Source: Typhlomys cinereus
Taxonomy: Eukaryota; Chordata; Mammalia; Rodentia; Platacanthomyidae
Direction of reading: 5' to 3'
Assembly: GCA_023101885.1 (NCBI GenBank)
Contig: JALPQD010000241.1
Location: 3,061,001 to 3,125,000 of the forward strand
DNA: 64,000 bases
Shown: positions 49,570 through 61,124 of the stretch, in pieces
How positions within the stretch are numbered: position 1 is the stretch's first letter
Layout: each line of letters opens with the position of its first letter
The notes under the pieces: generated by a model
What the model was told of the DNA's origin: nothing
What the model saw: the letters and a program-made list of their open reading frames with translations, nothing else
Database searches by the model: none
Position numbers and translations under genes: made by a program

Positions 49570-49604
49570 TACACTTGATCTTAGCCAAAAGGCCAAGAAG
49601 CGAT
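49570..49604 (-). pseudogene. U2 snRNA 5'-end fragment (truncated retropseudogene)
   Basis: The minus strand from 49604 reads ATCGCTTCTTGGCCTTTTGG and on to AAGTGTA, the first 35 nt of U2 snRNA with one change (C to T at position 10). It is flanked by the perfect 11-bp duplication gagaggaaaga (49558-49568 and 49605-49615). So the 5' end is exact and the 3' end is missing, the structure of a 3'-truncated snRNA retropseudogene. Too short to work as U2: it has the stem I region and the start of the branch-point pairing segment only. Confidence 0.93.
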
Positions 49605-49615
49605 GAGAGGAAAGA

Positions 49616-50109
49616 CTAAATATGATCTTGTACAAAGAACAGCTGAAATTATTGTTTCAAAGTAACAAAAAAGATGAATTAAGAACACTGGACAGGGATT
49701 TGGGAACACTATTAAACAGATAAATTATTAATTGTAGGACCGAAAACATTATCACATACCCTGTCCTAGGATGTCTAGCAGTGCTCTGGATTCCATCCCT
49801 ATCATTACAAAAAGAAACAAATGATTTATGGGTGTGCCAGAAAGAGAAGAGACAGTAAACAAAAAAAAGAGTATATGAAGAAATACTTACCCCCACACTT
49901 CTAGAATTTGAGAAAAACAGTGAACTTTTAAATCCAGAAAGCTTAATGATCTCCAAATAAAACAAAGATCAGACACCCATATGAACTATATTATGAAACT
50001 GTAAAAAACTGAAGACAAAATATTCAGCATGTACAAGTAAACCTCATTGTGTTTATCAACAAATTTCCCTTCAGAAACTTTGGGAGCCAAAGAAGAGGAG
50101 GAGGAGGAA
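49616..50109. other. No gene recognised
   Basis: AT-rich unique sequence. Confidence 0.35.
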
Positions 50110-50331
50110 GAGGAAGAGGTAGTTCAGCTAGTAAACTTCTTCCTCTGCAAACATTTCAATTCCCAGTACCTGAAATAAAAAGGACAGGCATGTGGTCCCA
50201 GCCCTGGAGAGGCAAAAACCGGTGGATCTTTATGATTCACTGATCAATGAGAAGTCCTGTCTCCAAGAACAAGTCTTCCCCCAAACAGGGTGGATATCTC
50301 CAGAGGAAAGTCCTGTTACTCCACATGCACT

Positions 50332-50335
<4 letters not shown>
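50110..50335 (+). repeat. B4-type SINE
   Basis: tRNA-like head (gtagttcagctagtaaactt) followed by a B1-like part (gtggtcccagccctggagagg, then accggtggatctttatgat). Diverged. Confidence 0.6.
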
Positions 50336-50413
<78 letters not shown>

Positions 50414-50434
50414 AGAGAGAGAGAGAGAGAGAGA
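50336..50434. repeat. (AC)n(AG)n compound microsatellite
   Basis: About 16 AC units pass directly into about 22 AG units, a short gap (agc), then more AG units. Likely the tail of the preceding SINE, expanded. Confidence 0.95.
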
Positions 50435-50961
50435 TTGTGAAATAGTTGATGCTGAAAGGTATGTAAGAAATTACAGTTCTAGCACAAAATAGATTTTCAG
50501 GTAGCCAAACTATCAGACAAAATAGGTCTAGTTTAACACCTTTTGCAAAGGACAAAGAAGATTGAATACTGATGAGCTGATTCAAAATGATAATAATATG
50601 TGCACCAATATCATAAACACAAAATATAGGAAGCAAACATTTACAGAATTGAACAGAAATGGTTCTGTAAGAAATAATTGGAGATTTCATTCCATTCTAC
50701 TTATAAAATAATATTAATAGAACTATTCAGTCCAGGATGAAATATTCTTTAAGTTTCTTTCCAACTACAGGATCCCTGAAATGTTTGTAGTGGATGTGGA
50801 AGCGCATAAACCTCTGCCCCAAGAAATGTCATAGGAATACTTTGTCATTCAGCAATTAATACTGAAAATATAGGTTTTGGCAAAAGTTAAAGTTTTATTC
50901 AACTTTCGGAATATATTTGCTCATGACAAAAGTCTTGATGTGAAGAACTAGAAAACATATT
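50435..50961. other. No gene recognised
   Basis: AT-rich sequence up to the L1 tail. Confidence 0.35.
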
Positions 50962-51999
50962 TCTTTTTTTAATATATTTTTATTATTATTTCAGCTCATA
51001 CAAACGTAATAGGTACACCAGTTCCCTCCCTCCCTCCTCCTACCCCCGAACCCCCTGCTCTCCCTCCCCTCACCCCTCCCGCCCCATCCCCCCGTGCCTC
51101 CCGCCCCAATTCCCAGAGTCCTTTCTTGTGCATGCCTGACTCTCCTCTGGGCCTCCTCTCCGATGACGTATAAGGACCCAGTGGCATTTCCCTGAACCCT
51201 TTCCTGTGTTCCCCTTAAGCATAGGAACACTACTGTGGCTGTCAATCCCTTGCCTCCAAGGATCTTGGTGCCTTTAGCAGATGCTAGACTTTGTGAGGTC
51301 AATAGTGTGTTGGACATTGCGCCGGGCATGCAATGTCCAATTATGATTGCTTCGGCCCTAACTTGTGTGGAGTATCTTGCAAATCATTGCTCCTCCCATC
51401 CTTTTGCTCTTACACTGTTACCGCCCCCTCTTCCGCAAATGTCCCTGAGCTTCAGGATGGGGAGAGATTAGTCTGGCCTAGTTCTAGGTGGTTGATATAG
51501 AGTCTCTGAAGTTCTGGATAGTGGTTCGTTGATTTTCTTTTGCAGTTTTGTTGCTCCTGCAATGCCCTTCACTCCATCGTGATGGGCACTGTATGTCACC
51601 CTCTGGCCAGAGACAGAAAGCTGTTAAACTGGAGTCTTATTATAAGAGCACGTTCAAGGGTAGATGTATATGGCATTTGGCAATGGGAGGGGTCAATCAC
51701 CCATTTGCAAAATGGTTACTTTTTAATCTGCCAGACTATATGCCCTCCCCTTCTGGTGAGTTCATACCCCCTTAGTTGTAAATGATCAGGAACGAATTGT
51801 GAACTTAACTAGGTGTCACATTACTTTCTTGCACTCCTTGATGGAGGCCTATTTTCTCTACTGTAACATGGTCACTTCTCTCCTTGTTTCTGGTGTGGCC
51901 TTCCAGCCCCATCCCTCCTGTTCATAATCCTTGCAATTACTGTAGGTAATACATAGATTTACCTATGAGTGTCTCAAGATGGGCTGGGTGGGTTTGGTA

Positions 52000-54900
52000 C
52001 TAGGAGCCACCTATTAGGGAGTACATACGGCGCTTAATTTTCTGGGTTTGGGATACTTCACTTAATATAATTGTTTCTAATGACATCCATTTCCTGGCAA
52101 ATTCCAGTAATTCATCATTTTTGATGGCTGAGTAGTACTCCATTTTATAGATGTACCACAGTTTCCTTATCCACTCGTCAACTGTTGGGCATTTGGGTTG
52201 ATTCCATGACTTTGCTATTGTAAACAGTGCTGCTATGAACATGGTCGTGCTTGTGCTATCGAGGTGAACCTCTGCTGTATGGGGGGTTATACCCAAAAGT
52301 GGAATCGCAGGGTCATATGGCATTTCAATCTTTAATTTCTTTAAGAATCTCCAGACGGCTCGCTAGAGTGGCTGTATGAGCCTGCACTCCCACCAGCAAT
52401 GTAGGAGAGTTCCCCTTTCTCCACATCCTCTCCAGCACTTGTTGTTGTTTGTATTGTGGATTTTTGCCATCCTGACCGGGGTGAGATGATATCTCAGGGA
52501 AGTTTTGATTTGCATTTCCCTGATGGCTAAAGAAGTGGAGCATTTTTTAAGATATTTGTTAGACATTTTAATTGCATCCCTGGTAAAATTTCTTTTACGT
52601 TCCAAGGCCCATTTTTTAATTGGGCCATTGGTTTCCTTGATGTTTAGTTTTCTAAGTTCTTTGTGCACTCTGGACAGTAGAGCTCTATCAGATATGTGGT
52701 TAGTGAAGATTTTCTCCCACTCTGTGGGTTGCCTTTGAGCTCGTGTTACAATCTCTTTATCTGAATAGAAGCTCTTTAATTTCACAAGATCCCAACTGCT
52801 GAGAGTTGGTAGCAGTGACTGTGCCATTGGATGTCTGTTTAGGAACTGTTGGCCTAGCCCAATCAGCTCGAGGGAGTTCCCTATCCTTTCAACTATGGTT
52901 TTTTAAGTCTCTGGCCTTATATCAAGGTCCTTGATCCATTTGGAATTAAGTCTTGTACATGGTGACAAGTATGGGTCCAGCTTTAATCTTCTGCATGTGG
53001 AGATCCAGTTTTGCCAGCACCATTTGTTGAAGATGCTGTTCTTTTTCCATTGGATTCTTTGGGCCCCTTTGTCAAAGACCAAATGGCTGTAATTTTGTGG
53101 GCTTATATCTGGGTCTTCAACCCTTATCCATTGATCTGTGTGTCTATTTTGGAGCCAGTACCATGCTGTTTTTATAACTATGGATTTGTAATATAGACTA
53201 AGGTTCGGTATGGTAATACCTCCAGCAGTATTTTTGTTATTCAGGATTGTTTTTGCTATCCTGGGTCTTTTGTGCCTCCATATGAATTTTGAGATTGTTT
53301 TGTCAACCTCTTTAAAGAATTGCTTTGGGATTTTAATTGGTATAGCATTGAATTTGTATATTGCCTTTGGTAGGATGGTCATTTTTACGATGTTGATTCT
53401 GCCAATCCAGGAACATGGGAGGTCTTTCCACCTTCTGGTGTCTCCTGCAATTTCTTTCTTGAAGGTTTTAAAGTTTTCATTGTAAAGGTCTTTTACCTCC
53501 TTGGTTAGGTTTATACCAAGGTATTTCATTTTTTTAGGGGCTATAGTAAATGGGATTGTTTCTTTCGATGCTTTTTCACTTCTTTCATTCTGGGCATATA
53601 GTAAGGCCTCTGATTTTTGCACATTTATTTTGTATCTTGCCACCCTGCTGGACTTCTCAATTAGTTCCAGGAGCTTCCTGGTGGAGTTTTTGGGATCACT
53701 CAGGTATAAAATCATGTCATCAGCAAATAGAGATAACTTGACTTCTTCCTTGCCGATTTGAATCCCTTTTATGTCCCTTTCTTGTCTTATGGCTTCAGCT
53801 AAGACTTCAAGTACAATATTGAAGAGAAGTGGACAGCCTTGTCTAGTTCCTGATTGAAATGGGAATGCTTCGAGTTTTTCCCCATTGAGTATAATCTTGC
53901 TGAAGGCTTGTTGTAGACAGCTTTTATTATATTGATAAAGGTTCCTTCCATTCCAGCTGTCTCTAGGGTTTTGATCATAAAAGGCTGTTGGATCTTATCA
54001 AAAGCTTTTTCTGCATCTATGGAGAGTATCATGTGGTCTTGGATTTTAGACTGGTTTAAATGGTGGATTACATTTATTGATTTGCGTATTTTGAACCAAC
54101 CTGTGTGCCTGGAATAAAGCCTACTTGATCCCCATGGATGATCTTTTTGATATGTTTTTGAATCCGATTTGCTAAGAGTTTCTTGAGAATCTTTGCATCC
54201 GTGTTCATCAAAGAGATTGGCCCATTGTTTTCTTTTTTAAGTGTATCTTTATTAGGTTTTGGGATTAAGATGATATTAGCTTCGTAGAAAGAATCTGGTA
54301 GTGTTTCTTCCTTTGCTATTTGATGGAACAGTTTAAGGAGTATTGGTGTTATTAGCTCCTTAAATGTCTGGTAGAACTCTGTGCTGAATCCATCTGGTCC
54401 AGGACATTTCTTGGTGGGAAGATTGGCTACTACTTCATCGATTTCATCATGTGTTATGGGACTGTTTAAATAATTCACAATTTCCTGATTCAATTTCGGT
54501 AAGTTGTGTTTACTTAGGAATTCATCCATTTCTTTTGTGTTGTCAAATTTTACAGAGTATAAGTTTTTGAAATATGACGTTACAATATTCTGAATTTCTT
54601 GGGTATCTGTAGCAATAACTCCATTTTCATTTCTAATTTTGTTAATTTGTGTTTTTCTCTCTTGCTTTTGGTTAATTTAGCTAGGGGTGTATCAATCTTA
54701 TTGATTTTTTTCAAAGAACCAACTTTTTGACTGCTTGATTCTCTGTATCATTTTCTTAACCTCAATTTCGGAGATTTCTCCCCTTATTTTGCTAATCTCC
54801 TCTCTTCTACTGCTTTTGGGGTTGGATTGCTCTAGTGTCTCTAAAGCTTTAAGCTGCATTGTTAAGTTATTTATTTCTGATGTTTCCATTTTTTAAATTT

Positions 54901-56089
54901 TTTTATTTATTCAATTGTGCATGTGTATGTGTGCGTGTGCATGTATGTGTGTGTAGAACCACGGACGAATTTGGGAACCACCATGGACCACCTCCTCCTT
55001 GTTTACTCTGCCCCGGGATTCACAGGCTCCGCCCTACCAGGACCAGAAACGTAGGCCGCCCCCGCTTCTGCCTGGCATCTATACGTGGGGTCTAGGATCC
55101 GAACTCAGGACCTTCTGCCTGCAAGGCAGAGGCTTAACCCCTGAGCCACCTCTCCAGGCCCTGTTTCCATTTTTTGATGTAGGCATTAAGAGCTATGAAC
55201 TAATATCTTAGGACAGCTTTCATTGTGTCCCAGAGATTTTGATAAGTTTTATTTTCATTATCATTCAGTTTCAGGAAATCTTGAATTTCCTTTATAATTT
55301 CTTCCTGAATCCAATTCTCATTCAGCATCATAGTGTTAAGTTTCCAGGAGTTAGTGTATTTTCTGTTGTTTATTGTGTTGTGGATATCAAGCTTTAGACC
55401 ATGGTGGTCTGATAGGGTACAGGCTAGAATTTCAACTTTCCTATATATGTGAAGATTCGTTTTGTGGCCCAATATGTGATCTATTTTGGAGAAAGTTCCG
55501 TGTGCTGCTGAAAAATGTATATTCTTTGGTGCGTGGATGAAAAGTTTGATAGAGATCTGTAAGGTCCATTTCTTTATGGGTTTGGTTGAGTTCCAAAGTG
55601 TCTGTGTTAAGCTTTTGGCCTGTTGATCTATTCCATGTTGAGAGGGCAGTGTTGAAATGCCCAAAAATTATTGTTTGGGGGTTGATTTATCGCTTTAGAT
55701 GCTGTTGAGTTTGCTTAATGAATGGGGGGGGGCGTATTAGGTGCATATATGTTCAGTATTGTGAAGTCTTCCTGGTGAATTGTACCTGTGACTAAAATGT
55801 AGTATCTATCTGTGTCTCTTATGATTTTTTTTGGTTTGAAGTCCACTTTGTCCAAAAGCATAATGGCTACCCCTGCCTGTTTCCTGGTTCCATTAGCTTG
55901 TAGAATTTTGGAGCAGCCTTTTATTTTTAGGATGTACCTGTCTTTTGTGGTGAGATGAGTTTCCTGAAGGCAGCAGATTGATGGATTGTGGTTTTTAATC
56001 CAAATTTGTAATCTGTGTCTCTTGATCGGTGAATTAATACCATTGACTTTTAATGTTATAATGGAGAAATTATTTTTAATTCTGGACAT
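52000..56089 (-). pseudogene. L1 ORF2 (endonuclease-reverse transcriptase), disrupted
   Basis: ATG at 56089 opens the endonuclease domain (GINSPIKRHR, then CCLQETHL near 56000). This continues in other frames to 55200, is split by the SINE, then covers the linker, RT fingers/palm (54529-53800) and the C-terminal region, to the stop at 52000. Several frameshifts and stops divide it into at least eight open pieces. In life it makes the nick and reverse-transcribes L1 RNA at the target. Here it is not functional. Confidence 0.9.
54895..55161 (-). repeat. Young B2-superfamily SINE inserted in L1 ORF2
   Basis: Minus-strand copy with short (TG)n at about 54918-54954 and CpG-rich body, bounded by the perfect 14-bp duplication tgtttccatttttt (54881-54894 and 55162-55175). 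It lies inside the L1 ORF2, so it is younger than that L1. Confidence 0.96.
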
Positions 56090-56189
56090 TTTTTATGTTT
56101 AGTGGCTTTTCTATGTGTATTGTTTGACATATAGGTTTTGGTGGTATTAAACTTCCCTTCTGTCCTGCTGGATACGCTTGTTTTTTTCT

Positions 56190-57214
56190 TCAAGCTTGAG
56201 TATCTTTTCTAGCATTTTTTTGAAGGCCTGGTTTGGTAGACATGTATCCCTTCAAGTTGTCTTTGTGCTGGAAAACTTTTCTTTCTTCCTCGATCATGAT
56301 GGATAGTTTTGCCGGGTTTATCAGTCTGGGTTGACATTTTTGCTCATTTAATACTTGAAGTACATCTCTCCAAGCTCTTCTTGCTTTTACTGTTTCCATT
56401 GAGAAGTCATTTGTTATTTTAATAGGTGTATCTTTAAAAGTGACTTGGTTTTTTTTTCCCTTGAAGCTCTCAGCACCTTTTCTTTGTCTTGAATGTGGAG
56501 TGTTTTGACTATTATTTGCCGTGGCGATTTTCTATTTTGTTCATATCTGTTTGGGGTGTGGAATGCTTCTTGTATTAGGATGGGCTTCTCATTCTTCATT
56601 TGAGGGAAGTTTTCCTTGATGATAGTTTGAAAAATTTCCTCAGGTGTGATATTTTGGGATTCTTGCTCTAGTATTCCATGAATACGCATGTTAGGCTTCT
56701 TCAGGGTGTCCCATAGCTCTTGAATATTCCTCTCAAGTATCTTTTTGGCTTTAAGAACCTCTTCCATTGAGTTGGTTAATTTTCCCACTTTGTCTTCAAG
56801 ATCTGAAATTCTGTTTTCTGCTTCGTTAGTTCTGCTGCTAAGACTCTCTGTTGAGTTTTGGGTTGAAGATAACTTGTCTTTTAGTTCGATTTTAAACTCT
56901 GTCTGAGACTGTTTTAACTGCTCTATGTCTATTTTTGTTTCTTGAACTGTTTTTCTCAACTCCTCCAAGTGTCTGTTGAATTCCTGTTCAAAATGGTTGA
57001 TGCGGTTGTTTAACTCCTCCTGGATTTCCTCTTTCATAGTATTAATCATGGTAATGATCGTATTTTGAAAGTCGTTATCTTGGGTCTGGCTTTCTTGGCT
57101 ATTATCTGTGAATTTGTTCTGGTTGGAATCCATCATTATGGAGTTAATTCTTTCAGTGGGAGATTTGTCTTCCTGGATTTTGTTTCTCATGGATCTGCAC
57201 TTTGACTTGGGCAT
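56190..57214 (-). pseudogene. L1 ORF1 (RNA-binding coiled-coil protein), frameshifted
   Basis: ATG at 57214 starts a basic N-terminus, then a long heptad-type coiled coil (residues about 60-160: EELNNRINHFEQEF, LEDKVGKLTNSMEEV), then the RRM-like and C-terminal domains. The frame breaks in an A9 run (T9 on plus, 56449-56457), and the C-terminal part (METVKARRAW...) continues in another frame to 56190. Full length would be about 340 residues, normal for L1 ORF1p. A single-base slip accounts for the break. Confidence 0.9.
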
Positions 57215-58061
57215 TGTTGTTTTGTCTCTTACAACCCTTCAGTTTCTGTGTGTTTTTGACTGAACTGATTTAGTTGGTATTACTACTCTCGGGCAGTTAT
57301 TACTAGTGCTTGGCTTGTAGTTGGGTTCGTTTGTCTGCTGTTAGTATTATTTCCTAGATGAGGCTATTAGGCTGTTAGTACATCAGTTAAGTCAGGTTAA
57401 ATAGACAGGAGGTGAATATTAGTATGGTAGTGCACTTTTATGATTTAGTATCTTGGTGATATGTGAGGGTGAGTGGTATAATCCCTGGAGTTGTATATAT
57501 TTTCGTGGTGGCTATATGGAAAAGTTAATCTACAGTGGTTAATACTTAAAAGGAGCAGTATGGTAAAAGAAAGAGATTTACTTATCTTTGGGCTGGATGT
57601 GAAGAATCTCTCCCATGTGATAGGATGATTTTAGAGGACTTCAGATGTATGGCCTTTGTCCCTTAGAGCTTTGTTTGGGTTTTCTTTGGATTCTGTTGAA
57701 TTCTGAGTAGTAGTGTGTACTCCGTGGACCAGGAGTGAGGGTTCCCGGTTGGTCGGAGGGGTAGAGGGGCTGGTGGTGATGGCAGAACTCTTCACCTGGG
57801 ACCTGGGACTTGGCTTAGTGGCCCACCCAGGCTCCAGGGATGAAGGAACCAGAGCAAGTTCTGTCCAGGTGGGGCAGGCAGGTGGGCGGGAGGAACAAAG
57901 GGGCTCGGGCAAACGGGAGGCAGCCTGGGTGTTGCCTGGGCTGGCTGGTGGGAGGAGCTGAGACCGGGCGACCTGGGGTCTGGGTAACTCACCTGGGATG
58001 GAGGACCGAAAGAAGTCCCGTCTAGGGCGGGCAGGCAGGCAGGAGGAACAAAGGGCTAAGA

Positions 58062-59272
58062 TAGTGACACTTGAGCAAAGACTTGAAAGAAGAGATAGGA
58101 TATCTAAGGAAGTACATTTCAGACATAAGAAACAGATAAATGTCACATCTTATTGCATTCAACTATTAATTAGGCTTTCCTTTTTATTTCTTTTTTCATT
58201 TACTATATAATCTGTGTTTTCTAAGTTTGGTTTTGAATTTTTCCAATACTTTTGAATGTCTTTCCTTTTTCCTAGTTGCTACATTTAATGACATTTTCAA
58301 TTAATGCTTACTGATTTCTTTACCATGTACTGTATTGCCTTGTTACGAACAGTAATAATGGAAACATTTACTGCCCAGTTTTAGCTGATTAAATTCTTTC
58401 CTTAGGACATTTTGAAATGATGCTTATCTATTATAACTTTCCAGGGTCTTTTTATTCCAACTATAAAAAGAAATTCCCCTTCTAGTTTCAACTGTTCCAA
58501 GTTATGTCTTTACTGAGATTACTAACATAATTATTTTCTGTTGAACTATAATGCGTATTTTATATTTTAAAGTTGTATAATTTTAGTCTAGATCCTCCAT
58601 TCACTTTCTTTGTGGCCTAAAGTTTATGCTTTCAGTAGAAAGGCTCAAGAGAATTGTATTTCTTAAGTTTTTGCACATTTGAAAATGTGTGAGAAAGTAC
58701 ACTTTTGAGTCTGGGAAAAGACAAGTGATACATTGTTTGTTATACATATTAATTAGACAAAAATTATCCCCAAAGTTAGCATCCTTTTTTAGTAACTGCA
58801 ATCCCTCCCCCAGCCCCTAGCAGCGCCAAGGTGACCCATTAAATGCTAGGCAAGCATCCTGCCACTGAGCCACCAGTCCAAGCCTGTGCCTACATTTGGG
58901 AATGATCAAGCTTTATTCTAGTAACTACATTTAATCGATGATAAAAATCTTGCTTTGATTTCCCAATTAGCCCTTTGTAGAGTTTACAGGTGCTCTGAAA
59001 GTTAACATTTGAAAAGTGGTATACCCATTGATTTATGATACTTACTAGAGCATGAATCATATCAGGCATATCAAAGACAAATTAGATGAAGCAAAGTGGG
59101 CCACAAAAGTTAAAAGGCTAGAAAATAAGAGGAAGTGTGACAGGGGAGATGAAATGTTGTCAAAAAAGGAGAGATAATGGGAATGGGAACTAAAGGGAGA
59201 GAAAAGGGAAAAATAAAATTATTTTTTAAAAAAGGAAAGAGAACTAGGAAGGACTTAGAAACTAAAGAAGGG
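58062..59272. other. AT-rich sequence with a reversed ID-like segment
   Basis: No gene seen. A reversed tRNA-derived segment lies at about 58800-58890 (tgctaggcaagcatcctgcc, actgagccacca). Confidence 0.4.
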
Positions 59273-59440
59273 CTGAGGATATGGTTCAACTGGTAAAAAC
59301 ACTCACTATGAAGCCTGATGACCTGAGTTCTATATCTAGAACCCATGTGGTAGAAAGAGAGAACTAATTTCCAAATGTTGTTATTTTACATTTACACATG
59401 TACACACACACACACATACACACACACACACACAGTAAAA
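59273..59440 (+). repeat. tRNA-derived SINE (B2/B3-like) with CA tail
   Basis: Head 'gggctgaggatatggttcaa', B-box region 'gacctgagttctatatcta', then 'gtggtagaaagagagaacta' and (CA)n at 59401-59434. Different body from the young SINE family. Confidence 0.7.
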
Positions 59441-61124
59441 ATCGGGGATTCAAAGTTATCCTCAGCCACATGGCAAGTTTGAAACTAGCCTGTGTTACTT
59501 GAGGTCCTTCTCAAAAGAATATTAATATTCTTAATACTCATGGATAATTAATAATTTTGATATAAATCAGAAAATATTAACCATGTTAAAATAATGGTCA
59601 AGTTCTGTTACTAATTATGTTTTAAATGTACAAATAATATACTTCTTAGTAGTTAAAGTGAATTTGGGAGGACATTCATTGGCATTAGTTAATTTTATCC
59701 TGCTATAACCTCGTCTTGAATTTTTCTTTTTAAATTTTAAAATGAGTGCCATCAAGGTTAATACTAACAAAATATTCTGAATTGTATGTGACACATATTA
59801 TACTACAATATAATGTGTTTGTTTTATAAGATAAAATTGACTCATATTCTTGTGTATATGTGTGTTGGCAGTGAAAGTACTGGTTAGTACTTTCTAGTAC
59901 TAGGATTTCTGTAGCTCCCTTTTGGGTCCCTATTTTGAAATAGTGTCTCGATTCTGGAACAGAGTGCTAATGGTTTGGAGAAAATGTATCAAAACATAAA
60001 ATTAGAATGTCTATAATCAAAGCAAGGAATATCTTTCTAACTCTGATGAGGTTCATTATTTCATCCCAGTTTATGCACACTTTGGACTTCTCACGTCCCT
60101 CCTCCATCATCTTTCATTCCTTCTTTCTCCTTTCCAGATGAAGATCCAACTGTAATCTGCCCCCCCACACTTTTCTCTTTAGTCCATTCTATTAACCCTA
60201 TCCTCTCTGAGCAGTCAGGTCTCTTATCTCATATGTTCCACATCTCCTTTTCTCCCAGAGAAAGGTGTGATTTTTCTTTTCCCTTGTCATATATATATAT
60301 GACCTGCTGAAATTCTCCATCTGGTACTTGAGGGGGAAAGGCCATATGCATTGCCCCAGTGAACCCAAAACATTACATTTAACATATTTTGGAATGAACA
60401 AACAGAAGAAATCAGAATTAACCAATTATGTAAATTTATTCTTTCACAAGAAATATGAGAGCATCCAAGAAATAAAAATGCACACTTTAAGTTCACTTAG
60501 AAGTACATGGCATAACCGGAAGAATTATGAAAATGTGTTTAAACATAAATCATGGGCTAGGTTTTGAGTATGTCAGTATAATACATAACATATAAGAATC
60601 TATAAATAAGGTAACTACTATTAACATTATGTGTGAACTTGCTACAAACATTTATTTTTTACACCAGCAGTTACTCAAATTATAAATCAAGCAAATTTCT
60701 TTAGGATGATGCTAAATTTCTATAACAAAGCAACAAAGGCACTGCTAGGACAGTAGAATAAATCACATTTACCATGAAAGGGTTAAGTATCTGAGGCTGT
60801 CTCATTTTGGTTTTTCTAAGAAAAAGGAAACCCCTCAAACATAGAGATCTCAGTTACAAGTTCTAGCAATTTTCTGTAGCTGGACTAACAGCAGGATAAC
60901 AACAGTGCAATATTCATTTATTTAGAAAATTGTCTACCTTGTACATTTCTTAAGAAAGCTTATAGTACTGGAGTGCTAGGTGAAATACATTGTCAAATAT
61001 GTTTGGACATGGTTATATATCAACTACCACCAACACATATATTAAGGATGCAAATAACTTATGGAGAAATGGTTCATGTAAATACCTCTTGTTAAACAAG
61101 GGGTTCTCACACACAAACCATGTT
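59441..61124. other. No gene seen; 3' flank of the NAP1L6-like locus
   Basis: AT-rich sequence. A short (AT)n lies at 60291-60302. No exon recognised. Confidence 0.4.

Larger units (their letters stand above)
50962..58061 (-). mobile_element. Near full-length young L1, minus strand
   Basis: Minus strand, 5' to 3': GC-rich 5' UTR with two partial tandem units (about 58061-57215), ORF1 (57214-56190, broken), short spacer, ORF2 (56089-52000, broken), 3' UTR with polypyrimidine/polypurine tract (51999-50962) and A-rich tail. Length about 6.8 kb without the SINE at 54895-55161. ORF breaks make it inactive. Flanking duplication was not found with confidence. It shares near-identical ORF2 and 3' UTR blocks with the nested L1 at 40-44 kb. 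Confidence 0.93.
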
